A stretch of DNA of 64,000 bases, taken from Tetracentron sinense (lineage: Eukaryota > Streptophyta > Magnoliopsida > Trochodendrales > Trochodendraceae). A model generated the notes under the pieces. It had not been told where the DNA came from, did no database searches, and saw only the letters and a list, made by a program, of their open reading frames with translations. The position numbers and the translations under genes were made by a program. Below, piece by piece: positions 34,039 through 45,116 of this stretch; the stretch's first letter is position 1, and every line of letters begins with the position of its first letter. Location: positions 22,086,826 through 22,150,825 of the forward strand of contig CM026559.1 of the NCBI GenBank assembly GCA_015143295.1. The letters are read 5' to 3'.

Positions 34039-34689
34039 AGTTCTGTAGACCCAGGATTTTAACCCTACTCCCAATCAGGATTGAACCCAAGGAGGAATAG
34101 CGATAAAAATGCAAAGTATGAAAGTCGCCACCTATTTAGATTGTAAGGGAAAATAGGGTCCCTAAAGTGGTTGGATAAGGCTTTAGTCTAGAAATAGAGA
34201 TTAGGGTAAGGATTCATTTTAGTTAGGGGAAGGTATTAAGCACCCCTAAGCTCCCATCTGGAGATGGTTACCTACTCCCTAAGTCTGAATTAAATTGGGG
34301 AAAACCACAAGAGAAGCTTGCAATTTGATTTATATGCTTCACAAGTGTTTATATGAACAGTATGTACATCTTAAAATAATTAAGCAGAGACAAGATAGGA
34401 GCTCAATCCTAGGTGAGCTGAACCCAGGGTTGCCTACATATCCACAATTAGTGGAATCAAGCCACATGTAGTTCTAGAGGATAGTTGATGGTTTTTTTGG
34501 AATGTGGGTGTTTGACAAGCTATGATTTGTCTTTGGATGTTAGGGTGTTTTAAATGGTTTATGCTCATATTCAAGAGTGTTTGGGCCTTTTATGCTCGTG
34601 CCAGGGAGCATTTGGACAATTTTAGCGCATGTCAAGGAGCAGTAGGACAGTTTTAGGTAATGTCAAGGAGCAACTGGGGTGTGACTAGG

Positions 34690-35105
34690 GATTTGATAAG
34701 GTTTGATAGGGTTTGAACCAGGATTTGAAATGATGTTCGGACAAAGGTTCGACTAGGTTGGTAGGGTTTGAACCAGGGATTGAAATGAGGTTCGGACAGA
34801 GGTTCAGCTAGGTTGGTAGGGTTTAAAACGAGCTTCGGACAAAGGTTCGGCTAGGTTAGGCTAAGTTTGAACCGAAGTTCAGGTAGAGGTTCAACTAAGG
34901 TAGGTTAAGTTTGAACCGAAGTTCGGGTAGAGGTTCGACAGGGAAGGCTAAGTTTGAACCGAAGTTCGACTAGGGTAGGCTAAGTTTGAACCGAAGTTCA
35001 TGTAGAGGTTCGACAAGGCAGGATGAGTTTGAACCGAAGTTCGGGCAGAGGTTCGACAGGGTAGGCTAAGTTTGAACCGAAGTTCGGGCAGGAGTTCGAC
35101 AGGGT
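34690..35105. repeat. Minisatellite in the solo gypsy LTR, unit about 43 bp
   Basis: Nine or so units built on 'gtttgaaccgaagttcggg' plus 'agaggttcgacagggtaggctaa', with the later units (34880-35100) most alike. It lies between the TATA box and the 3' end of the LTR on the minus strand, thus in the transcribed part. Confidence 0.8.
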
Positions 35106-35593
35106 ATGTCGGCAAGCAGTCTAAGCAGTTAAAGCAATTTAAAAAATTATTTAAAAAGCTTAAATAAACTACTAAAAGACAAAGAAAAAGTCAATGTTTG
35201 GAGAAAAATCACCTTCCGGGACCCCCAAGAGGGTCTCCGAAATAAATGCTCCCGAGAATGATTCTTCGAAATCAACTTCTTGGGATCGCCAAGTCACTAG
35301 AAGAGGCTTTTCTAAAGAAAAGAGAGAGAAAAGGTTTGGAATGAGTGAGAATGAAGGAAATGGGGTGGGGTATTTATAGGGATGAAAAACAGGGGGGCAA
35401 TAATTGTAGTAGCGCCCAGGTGCAGATAAAATCCGAAACAGTAGGCGGTGATGAACAATAAGGCGGCAAAAGGGTGCAAACTGGGTGGGCGCTACTTGAA
35501 GTAGCATCCCAATTTGGGATATTTTTGAAAACCCTGTTGACAAGGTTTTGACCGGTCAAAAGAGGAGAGAGGTAATTTTGTAAATATGGGGGT

Positions 35594-37100
35594 TGTAAAG
35601 TCTATTTTTTTGTATTGGCTTATTCCAGTGTCAAAACAAGTAAGTCTAGGTGTCTAGGTGTGTGTCTTGTGTCATTGCCTTCAAGCATCCACGACATGTG
35701 AAGTTGAAGACCGAAGAAGACCGGTTGAAGACTCGGTTGATCATTTTCTTCATTTCACTCATAGGATGGTAAGTGACCTAGATACCATGCTACCATAGGT
35801 GGGAATTGACTTAGAACAATCATAATAGGATACCTTAGGCGGTAAGTTAACTAAACTAATCATATGGACCCGAGATGATTAGATATGTAGCCCAAAACAA
35901 GTTTAAAATTCTGAAATTTCTCAAAAAACCAAGGTTTCTTGTAGGTAGCATATCTCCCTAACCGTAGCTCATATTTTGCTTCATAATATATAAAATCGAC
36001 TAGGTCGGAAAGAGCTACAACTTTCATGAAGGGAGCAAGAGCTAAAAACAAAGTTTTAAAATCAGGTTTGCACCTCAAGGTCGACCTTGACCACTTACAG
36101 TCGACCCTAAGTATGAAAAAATTAGTATGGAAAAAGAAGCAGAGAGTGTAAAAACCCAAGGTCGACCCTGGAAAACACTTGGGTCGACCCTGATATGGAT
36201 TTTTTATTAAACCCATTTTTAGAACCATAGGGTCGACCCAAATGACTTCCAGGGTCGACCCTGATATGGGAAAAGTTTCTAAACTGATTTTTAGCGGTTT
36301 CTAAGTTGTGGGGGTTGCTCTTCTATTTAATGCAACACCTATAGTCCGTGAAGAGCACTCTTGGGAGAAGATTGAGAGGGTTTTTAGCTATCCCTAGAGT
36401 TCATAAAAACTCTGATTTCCATTGTCTCTCCTCCCCTTAATTATTCTCTCTTTCATGCTAGATTTTACAAGCCAATTCATCATTCTTGCTTGCTTGGACT
36501 TTCTCATTGATGGAGTCCATCTAGGATTTGATTTTCATCAAACCATCAACCTATTCTAGATAGATCAAACTGGCCGAAGTATTCCGGAGCCTTTGCAAAG
36601 GAGATCGATCCAAGAAGGATTGTGGATTTGTGATTTGGTCGGTGGAATCTGAAGCCGTCATTAACGGAGATCGATCGGAAGATCGTGGACTGTTTTTGAG
36701 ACACAAAGAGAAGTACGAGTGGCTGTGCTTGATCACAGGACTTGTAAGTACGTGATGACTTTTTGAGGCGTGGAGGACTAAGAACTAAAGGATCGTAGTG
36801 TCGAGTCCGAATGAGTCAAGGTAAAGTCTTGTAAGTTCTTGTTTACTTTATCTTAATGGATTCTCATGGCTGGACTAGGTCCCGTGGTTTTTTCCCGGAA
36901 GGGTTTCCACGTAAAAATCCTTGTGTTATGGTTTGATTGTTTTTCCTATTTCCGCACTTAAATTTATCATCTCTTAACTTAATAAATTAAACATTAAACT
37001 ATTAAGGGTAGATAGAAATTTAGGGAAACCGAACCATCCCCTCTTGGATTTGTGAATTCTTGACTCAAATATAGATTTGGGATTCACCAAATTTTTTCTA
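35594..37100 (+). repeat. 5' LTR of Copia-2
   Basis: Begins TGTAAAGTCTATTTTTTTGT and ends ...ATTTTTTCTA, where the final CA is mutated to TA. Contains several copies of GGGTCGACCCT (36170-36260), a palindrome-like motif also repeated in the 3' LTR. Confidence 0.9.
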
Positions 37101-37101
37101 T

Positions 37102-37113
37102 TGGTATCAGAGC
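37102..37113 (+). other. Primer-binding site of Copia-2
   Basis: TGGTATCAGAGC, one base after the 5' LTR; initiator tRNA-Met type. Confidence 0.92.
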
Positions 37114-37160
37114 AAGTTCACTAATTTTTTAGTGCAATCTCATTCTAGATTCGGAGAAAT

Positions 37161-39052
37161 ATGAATCTCCAAAGAGAGGGAGGATCTATCTCTTGTCCCC
37201 CATTATTTGATGGGAATAATTATGCCTATTGGAAAGCTCGAATGAGAGCGTTTCTAAAATCATTAGATGAGAGAATATGGATCTCCAGTGAACAAGGTTG
37301 GACCCATCCAACTAAGACCACAGATGATCAGACCATCCCTAAACCTTTCTCTGAATGGACCAATGTAGAGCTTGAAAGTTGTAGATGGAATAGTAATGGT
37401 CTAAATGCAATCTTCGCCACTGTCACACTCGAAGAATTTCGATGTATTTCTAAATGTGACACTTTGAACGAGGCATGAGACATTCTTTAAATTACCCAGG
37501 AAGGGACTACAACTGCCAAGATCTCCAAACTTCAATTGCTTACCTCTAAGTTTGAAAAGTTGATAATGAATGATGATGAAACTTTTGATAGTTTTTATGC
37601 TAATCTGAGTGACATTATCAATTCTAGCTTCAATTTAAGGGAAAGAATTTCTGAGTCCAAAATTGTTAGAAAAATTTTGCGATCTCTACCTGAGAGATTT
37701 CGATTGAAGGTTACTGCCATCGAAGAGAGCAAAAATGTTGATGCTCTCAAAATCGAAGAGTTGGTTGGTTCTCTCCAAACTTATTTAGTTAAATCTGAAC
37801 CCATCTAAGAAACCAAAATCTATTGCCTTGAAATCCATTAAAGAATCCATAGATGGTTCATATTATGGCTCTAAGGATGATAAAGAAGACTTGGCTTTAT
37901 TTGCAAAGAAATTCAGAAAATTTTTGAAATTTAATAAGAGATTTAATCCGAAATAACAAAAATCTTTTTAGAAGCCTAAGTCCAAGCACTTTGAAAACAA
38001 AAAACATCTTAAAAGTGTAGACAAGAAATCCCAGGTGTTCAATGCTATGAATGCCAAGGCTACGGCCATATTGCTGCTGAGTGCTCTACTAAGAAAAGAT
38101 TTAAGGGCAAGGTAGGAGATAACAGTGAATCTGAATCTGAGGAATCAGATAGTTCTTCTTTTGAGGAGACTAGGGGTTATGTGGTCTTCACTGCATCTCT
38201 ATCTGGGATTGAAGAATCTTCTTCAAATATTGTGAGTGACCAACACCATAATGATGGTGAGGATGATTAGAGTTAGAATAACTCAGATTCTGAGGGAGAC
38301 CTCGAGGCAGCCTATGATGAGTTATTTCAGGAATGCCTAAAGCTGAAAAAGGTTTAGTTTTCTATGTCCAAAAAGATTAAATCTATTGAAATGGAAAAAG
38401 ATGTCTTAGACCAAGTGGCTTCAGGGTTGAGAGCTCTTGTATCACAACTTGAGGAAGAAAAGGCTTCCCTCTTTGCCAAGACTCAGCTTCTTGAATCTGA
38501 TTTGCATGTTTGTCTTGATAAAAAGACAAGTCTTGAAATCAAGTTGTCTGATCTTGGGCAAAATCAGAGGTGTGGAGTTGAGAAGGGAATTCCATCCACC
38601 TCGAACATGGAACCTGGTGCTAAAAGGCACCCTCCTGAAAATAGGAAGGACCCTTCAACTCAGAAATTCATTCCTACATGTCATAAATGTGGAGTGAAAG
38701 GTCATATTAAGCCTCGATGTCCTAAACTTTGAAGAATGCCCAATCATGGTTCAAGGAACCAACATAATTTTAATGGGAATCTTCAAAGGAGAGTTGAGGT
38801 CCTAGTGGAGAAGTCTAGGAGTTTGTGTGAAGATGTGATGAAAATTGCTTATAACTCTAGATAGTGGCATGCTCATGACACTCCTTATGCTAGATATAAA
38901 GGAGGTAACGGGGAGAACCATAATGTCCGCCATAATTTTAGGACTCAGTCATAGAAAAGGAGGATCAGGAGGAAGAGACAAAACATCATACCTACCTCAA
39001 CTGAAACAGTTAGAGACCAAAGGGTCAATCAAACTGCTAAAACTATTTGGAT
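37161..39052 (+). pseudogene. Copia-2 gag with two CCHC zinc knuckles, broken
   Basis: Starts MNLQREGGSISCPPLFDGNN and AYWKARMRAFLKSLDERIW, the standard opening of plant copia gag, then FDSFYANLSDIINSSFNL and KILRSLPERFRLKVTAIEE. A first knuckle CYECQGYGHIAAEC lies at about 38050-38092 and a second CHKCGVKGHIKPRC at about 38680-38721; both have intact CX2CX4HX4C spacing. A coiled coil (38364-38570) sits between them. The frame ends after IWMRKEDLKG near 39052, just where the protease normally begins. Stops (TGA and TAA near 37476-37490, others later) and frameshifts disable it. It would package RNA in a particle. Confidence 0.88.
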
Positions 39053-40823
39053 GAGAAAGGAAGACCTGAAGGGCTTCACTTAGCCCATGCCTATCATAGC
39101 TTAGGGTGTGTTGTTATTGTTATATTTTGTCCTAGTGCTGTAATATTTGTGTATACTAGTATTTCTTTTACTAGCTATTATTTGCTTTGGTTTGTTTTTC
39201 TGTTTTCTTTATTTTGAAAAATCTAAAAACATTGAAAAACTATAAAATCCAAAAATATTTTTGTCATGTTGCCCTTGTTTGACTTGTATGATCTGTATTC
39301 CTTGTGTGATCACTATTTCTATACTTGTCCAAGGTTAAATATGAGTTTGTTGCTGATTGAGGATATATCACCTGCATAGTCTCTTGGTTAAGCTGAAAAT
39401 TAGACTGGTTTTATCTGACACAGTTAGAGACTTATTCATATGTGTATGTTTTACAAATTTCACATGCACTCTGACTGATTCTATTGAGAGGTCTATTTTC
39501 CAATCTGTAGGTGTTTGACTTATCCCAATAGTGTGACCTTGGATGACCAATCTAGAATGACTATTTTGTTAGTCATCCCCATTTTGTGTATCCTCCATGA
39601 GCTAAAATTATTACAATGAAAAGGGCTACCTACTGGGATAGTGTGAAAGTCACTATTGGATGCATACAGTATGAAATGGCTACCTAGGTGGATAGTAGGT
39701 ATCTATCTGGATCACTAGAGTGAAAGCCTCTGCTGTTAATAGCCAGGACTACCTACCTAGATAGTGTGAAAGCCATCATTGCATGAAAAGATATGCTCCA
39801 ATAAAGAAAATCAAAATAAATCTTACAAAGTTTGAAGGTATTTAACCAAAAATAAAAGAAAAATAATTAGTCAAATAAAATGGATACAGGAGCACTAAAA
39901 TGTAAAAAATCAGCATATCTGGATCTAACTAGGTTTGACTTCTATGATGTATATCTCCGGGAGTCCTCTTAGTGGTTAATGTCATGTCCTTGGAAATTGA
40001 AAGAAACCTTGATCTAGTATCTAGTCAGACCACCTCTACACACAAATGCTTCACTTTTGAACTGTTCACTAAATGTGACTAAGTAAATTGGCTATGCTTT
40101 AGCATTCCGTGAGATTTAGTTAGATGTGTATCCTCAGTCGGACTAACTAATCATGTTCTTCATTGAATTTGTAATTTTAAATTACTACTGCTTGGAATGC
40201 TTTTGATGCATGTTTGTGTGGCACATGATATTTTTTTGTGTTTCCTTTTTGTTTGGCATGGGCATTTCTAGCATAGGTGCCCTATTTTTGGTGGTATCCT
40301 TGATCTTAGGGGGAGAAGATCAAGCTGAGTTGTTGAGGGGGAGTTTGTACTTGAGTTGTTGAGGGGGAGTTTGTGCTTTATATTTCTATCTTATTCCCCG
40401 CTCTTTAGTCCCCTCATTGTCTACATTTACTTGGTTGTACTGTGATTGCCTTGATATTTCACATGTGTTAAATTCGTATATTCTCTGTGATATTGGTTTC
40501 ATGACTACCTTTGGCAATTGTGCCAAAAATGGGGAGAATATTGGGTACAATTTCCCAAGTTCAGTACATTTCTTACATTACCTGTGGTTACTTATTTTCA
40601 TATTCCACACATGCTTCACTGGGTGTTTTATTTATGAGCATATGCAAGTGCAGGGTTATAGCAGACAGATTTTGCTTGACAAGAGCTTAAGTGTCTTAAT
40701 TTACATGTAATAGTGTTGAAGTCATGTAATGTCCTAATTCACCATTTTGATGTGTTTGGGTGAGTTTGTGTCAAGTTATGTACTTCAGTTTGGTTTTGCC
40801 ACGGAATTTCCAAATAAGGAGAT
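39053..40823 (+). other. Non-coding internal region of Copia-2 in place of pol
   Basis: No ORF with copia motifs. There are repeats of 'gggggagtttgt' (40333-40375), a GGGGAGAATATTGGG block at 40531, and a purine-rich stretch before the 3' LTR (CAAATAAGGAGAT, about 40811-40823) acting as the polypurine tract. Short repeats 'ctacctaggtggatagt' occur near 39680 and 39750. Confidence 0.7.
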
Positions 40824-42332
40824 TGTAAAGTCCATGTTTTCTATGTTGGCTTATTCCGATGTGAAAACAAGTAAGTTTAGGTGTCTAGGTGTGTGTCTTG
40901 TGTCATTGCTTTCAAGCATCCATGACCAGTGAAGTTGAAGACCGAAGAAGACCGGTTGAAGACTCGGTTGATCATTTCCTTCTTTTCAATCATAGGATGG
41001 TAAGTGACCTAGATACCATGCTATCATAGGTGGGAATTAACTTAGAATAATCATAATAGGATACTGTAGGTGGTAAGTGACCTAGACTAATCATATGGAC
41101 CCAAGGTGATTAGATATGTGGCCCAAAACAAGTTCAAAATTCTGAAATTTCTCAAAAATTCAAGGTTTCTTGTAGGTAGCATATCTCTCAAACCATAGGT
41201 TGGATTTTGCTCCATAATATATGAAATCGACCACATCGAAAAGAGCTACAACTTTTATGAAGGGTACAAGAGCTAAAAATGAATTTTAAAATCGGATTTA
41301 CACCTCAAGGTCGATCCTGACCACTTAGGGTCAACCCTGAGTATGAAAAAATTAGTATGGGAAAAAGAGGCAGAGAGTGCAAAAACCTAGGGTCGACCCT
41401 AGAAGACACTTGGGTCGACCCTGATATGGATTTTTGTATTAAACCCCTTTTTAGAACCTCAGGGTCGACCCAAATGACTTCCAGGGTCGACCCTGATATG
41501 GGAAAAGTTTCTAAACTGATTTTTAGCGGTTTCTAAGTTGTGGGTGTTGCTCTTCTATTTAATGCAACACCAATAGTCCGTGAAGAGCACTCTTGGGAGA
41601 GGATTGAGAGGGTTTTTAGCTATCCCTAGAGTTCATAGAAACTTTGATTTCCATTGTCTCTCCTCTCCTTAATTATTCTCTCTTCCTTCCTAGATTTTGC
41701 AAGCCAATGCATCATTCTTGCTTGCTTGGACTTTCCCATTGATGGAGTCCATCTAGGATTTGATTTTCATCAAACCATCAACCCGTTCTAGATAGAACAA
41801 ATTGGCCAAAAGTGTTCTGGAGCCTTTGCGAAGAAGATCGATCCAACAAGGATCGTGGATGTGTGATTTGGTCGGTGGAATCCGAAGCCGTCATTTACAG
41901 AGGTCGATTAGAAGATCGTGGACTGTTTTCAAGACACAAAGAGAAGTACAAGTGGCTACGGTTAATCATGAGACTTATAAGTACGTGATGAATTTTCGAG
42001 GCATGGAGGACTAAGAACTAAAGGATCGTAGTGTCGAGTCCGAAGGAGTCAAGTTCGAGTCTTGTAAGTTCTTGTTTACTTTGTCTTAGTGGATTCTCAT
42101 GGCTGGACTAGGTCTCGTGGTTTTTTCCCGGAAGGGTTTCCATGTAAAAATTCTTGTGTTATTGTTTGATTGTTTTTCCTATTTCCGCACTTAAATTCAT
42201 CATCCCTTAACTTAATAACTTAAACATTAAACTCTTAAGGGTAGATAGACTTTTAGGGAAACCGAACCATCCCCTTCTGGATTTGTGAATTCTTGATTCA
42301 AACATAGATTTGGGATTCACCGAATTTTTTCA
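40824..42332 (+). repeat. 3' LTR of Copia-2
   Basis: Begins TGTAAAGTCCATGTTTTCTA and ends ...AATTTTTTCA. Closely similar to the 5' LTR over its whole length, with scattered substitutions, so the insertion is not very recent. Confidence 0.9.
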
Positions 42333-42833
42333 AGGGTGCTACTTGAAGTAGCGCCCCTATTTAGGGGTTTAAAAAATCAATTTTTGCCACGTGTCGCACT
42401 CTGATTTGCCAAAAAGCTGTTTTGGTAATTTAAGCCCGTTTTAACCCCAAAAATAGTCAAAATTGAACTGATAAAATCTACAATAATATTTTAGATAAAA
42501 TATGAATTTTTTAGTACTTTTCAGGGGCATTTTGGTCATTTTGCACTCCAGTGGTAATTTGGTCATTTTCTACCATTTTTGGTCCAATTTGATCTCAAAA
42601 ATTGATCAAAAAATTGTAAAATTATTTTGGACAAAATGACGACTTCTTATCACTTTTCCAAGGGTATTTTGATCATTTTTCACCCTAGGGGCATTTTGGT
42701 CATTTCCTACCTCAGGACTGTTTCTGAAAATCAAAAGCACCGGAATAAAGGGTATTAAAAAGGGTTTTTGAAAGGATTTTTAAAAGTATACAAAAAGACT
42801 AGAGGGGTGCAAAATTGGGGTGTTTACAAGTTC

Positions 42834-45116
42834 ATCCAGGAACTATATATGAATAAGGTGATGGCGCAATTTTATAGAGAGACTTGTTATTGATAGAACT
42901 TCACTTTTAGTTGAAATAATTTCTTTGCCTATGCTCCATGTGAAGAGCACAATGTTGTATGGAAGATATTGGATGTTGGAATCCATTTGGATTATCTAGT
43001 TTATGCTAAATGAGAAGTTACTGTGTATCTATGCAAACTAAAAATCTACTTAGTCACCTTAACAATGCACCAATTATTCAATGGTTTCATGTCTGCACCT
43101 CATGAAGAATGTGGTGCATAGAAAAATTCTCACTTGGATTGGCAGATAAAACTAGACAAAGAGAAAAATATAGATCATCGTGCCACCATATTGAGCTAAT
43201 GTGTATCTTTTTGAGTTGTGGCTCAAACTTCGAACTTCGCCGCGGGGGGTGGGGACTGTAATGGGGGAAGTCGGTCAACCGGGTTGCAAATCAATCGACT
43301 GTGCTCAGCAAAATTTACAGGCCGTAGCCAATAGCCAAGACGGTCAACCGGGACCTAAGGTGATCGATTGGTTACCGCGGAACAAGCACATTTAGTCCGG
43401 ATTTGGAAAGTTGCATATTTCTAATTGTCTAGGACTCTAATTTAGACTTATATATAGATAGAACATATGTGTGTGTGTGTGTGTGTGATTATAGGTCTAG
43501 GTGTTCAGTGTGGAGGTAATAGAACGTGATAAACACTCTAGGTCTTGGAGAAATGTTAAAGAAAGGTTTGAGGAAATGAGATAGAGCTTCTTCTTCGAGT
43601 TCTCTGAAGGTGACTTGAGAGGGATGTACAAGGGTCTCTAGGTTTGGGTTGAGAATTAAATTGAGAGGAGAGAGTGTACTTATACTGGTTTTTCAAGCTA
43701 CTCGAGTGAAGAAGTAATCGGATCTTGGCCCCGTGGATGTAGGCAAGGTTATTTGCTGAACCACGTTTATCTTGTGTTCTTTCTTGTTTTCTCTTTGTGT
43801 GTGTGATTGCTTACTTTTCTGTTGGATCAGTTCTATGGATCCCTTCCACCAAGGATTTTCTCCACAGGTGAGAAAGTTTGTTTAACTTCTGCCCCCAACA
43901 AATTTTTCAACTTGCGGATGATCATACACTGGTGTACATAGATGAATCTATCTAATGTGAATTTGTTGATTTGCGGATGAGTTTTTTTTCTCAAAATTTT
44001 CTTGCTGAATTTTACATTTTTAATTTTTTTTTTCCAAGTAGAAGCTGTTGATTGTGTTCTTCATTTATTGTAACAAACCTGAATGACGTAGATAAGAACA
44101 ATCTCTCTCTTCCAAGGAGGTAGAAGCTATTGATTGTGTTGTTCTTTGTTTACTCTAACCAACCTGAATCTAGCAATCCAACAACAAAAATAATATAAGG
44201 GTCCATTCTTTTCAGAGACTTATAATGTTCGATACTTTGCAAGTTTTGTTAATGGACAATATGCATTTTCTTTTGAGAACTAGATGTATGGATGCTTTTA
44301 TCTATTGAGTTGCAATTAATTCCATAAGACTTTAAATGTGGAAAATTGAATGAATTCAAATCTCATAAAAAATGATAAGACTTGAAATCTCATGATGGTA
44401 GGAATTAATCTTGTTAAAAATATCGACAGAGTGACTCAAATTTCCTACCAACTACTATGACTAAATGTAAATTAAGTGTCAAGCTTTATAAGTCTCAACA
44501 AAAGAACGGACCCTAAGAGAAAATGAAACAATAAAATAATTCACACAAAGACCCCCACAGATAAGTTTCCTTGTTCTTCACTATGAGAAAGAAACGACTT
44601 TAGATACAAAATATGGCCATTGTAAGACAAAGTTCAGAATCCAAAACCAATGTTTTACTACCACGATCAACTATCTAAAGCAGGACATTTTCACTGCTAA
44701 AACATCTTGTTGCTTGCTCCTCATTTGGCCCAATAGCAACCATGAATTTACAGTAGCACTGGCTCTGCACATCACCACCCGAGTCGTACTATTGCGACGT
44801 GCTCGAAGTTAATTAAATAGGGTATAGTCCTGGATCCGAATATTGTTGGCATCCCCATTTTTATGGAGATTTCTTCTCCATTTTTGGATTCATAGGCCAT
44901 GTAATTAGATCTAAAGATAGTTGGCATCCCCCACTATGGCAAAATCTCTTGCGATAGTGCGCCTCCCTAATAGGGTGAGGATGTTGGAGTTGGGATCCAA
45001 GTTGTTGGCTAATGTAATAAGATCATTGCCCATTTGGCTATTGCTCTCAACTCCGAATTAGGTCAAGTAGAGGCCCTACTCGGCTGGTCTCATTATCATC
45101 CTCACCTCTGATGCGT
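42834..45116. other. Unrecognised sequence with a (GT)n tract
   Basis: No coding region I can support. A (GT)n run is at 43469-43487. 43240-43900 has an LTR-like look (TATATATAG near 43450, 'ccttccaccaaggattttctccacagg' followed by 'gcccccaacaaa'), but neither end can be fixed. Confidence 0.4.

Larger units (their letters stand above)
35594..42332 (+). mobile_element. Copia-2: complete, gag-only copia element with both LTRs
   Basis: LTRs 35594-37100 and 40824-42332 (1,507 and 1,509 bp) flank an internal region of 3.7 kb with a primer site, a gag gene and then non-coding DNA; no protease, integrase or RT motif is visible. Target duplication GGGGT (35589-35593) against AGGGT (42333-42337), one mismatch. 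Gag type and the AGGGGGAG-rich 3' region suggest a SIRE/Maximus-like lineage. It would need enzymes from another element. Confidence 0.88.
34044..42828 (-). mobile_element. Solo gypsy LTR (about 2.04 kb without nested insert)
   Basis: Minus strand TGTAAACACCCCAATTTTGC at 42828 to ...GGGTCTACA at 34044, with a perfect target duplication AGTTC (34039-34043 and 42829-42833). It has a TATA box (CCTATAAATA, 35371-35380), the GGTGGCGACTTTC block near its 3' end (about 34110) and the 'ggggtgcttaatacctt' block, so it belongs to the same superfamily as the Gypsy-1 LTR but is a different family. Copia-2 (35594-42332) is inserted in it. No primer site or internal domain follows. Confidence 0.88.

Noticed and set aside
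35172..35543. 123-codon ORF on the minus strand within the solo gypsy LTR
   Set aside because: It lies in LTR sequence at and after the TATA box, with low complexity and no motif.
42950..43090. Possible copia RT trace (CKLK...QLFNGF)
   Set aside because: Only a few residues agree with the copia block and the context has no other pol motif.
43240..43900. Copia LTR fragment
   Set aside because: It has a TATA-like box and LTR-like 3' sequence, but no start, no duplicate and no primer site could be found.
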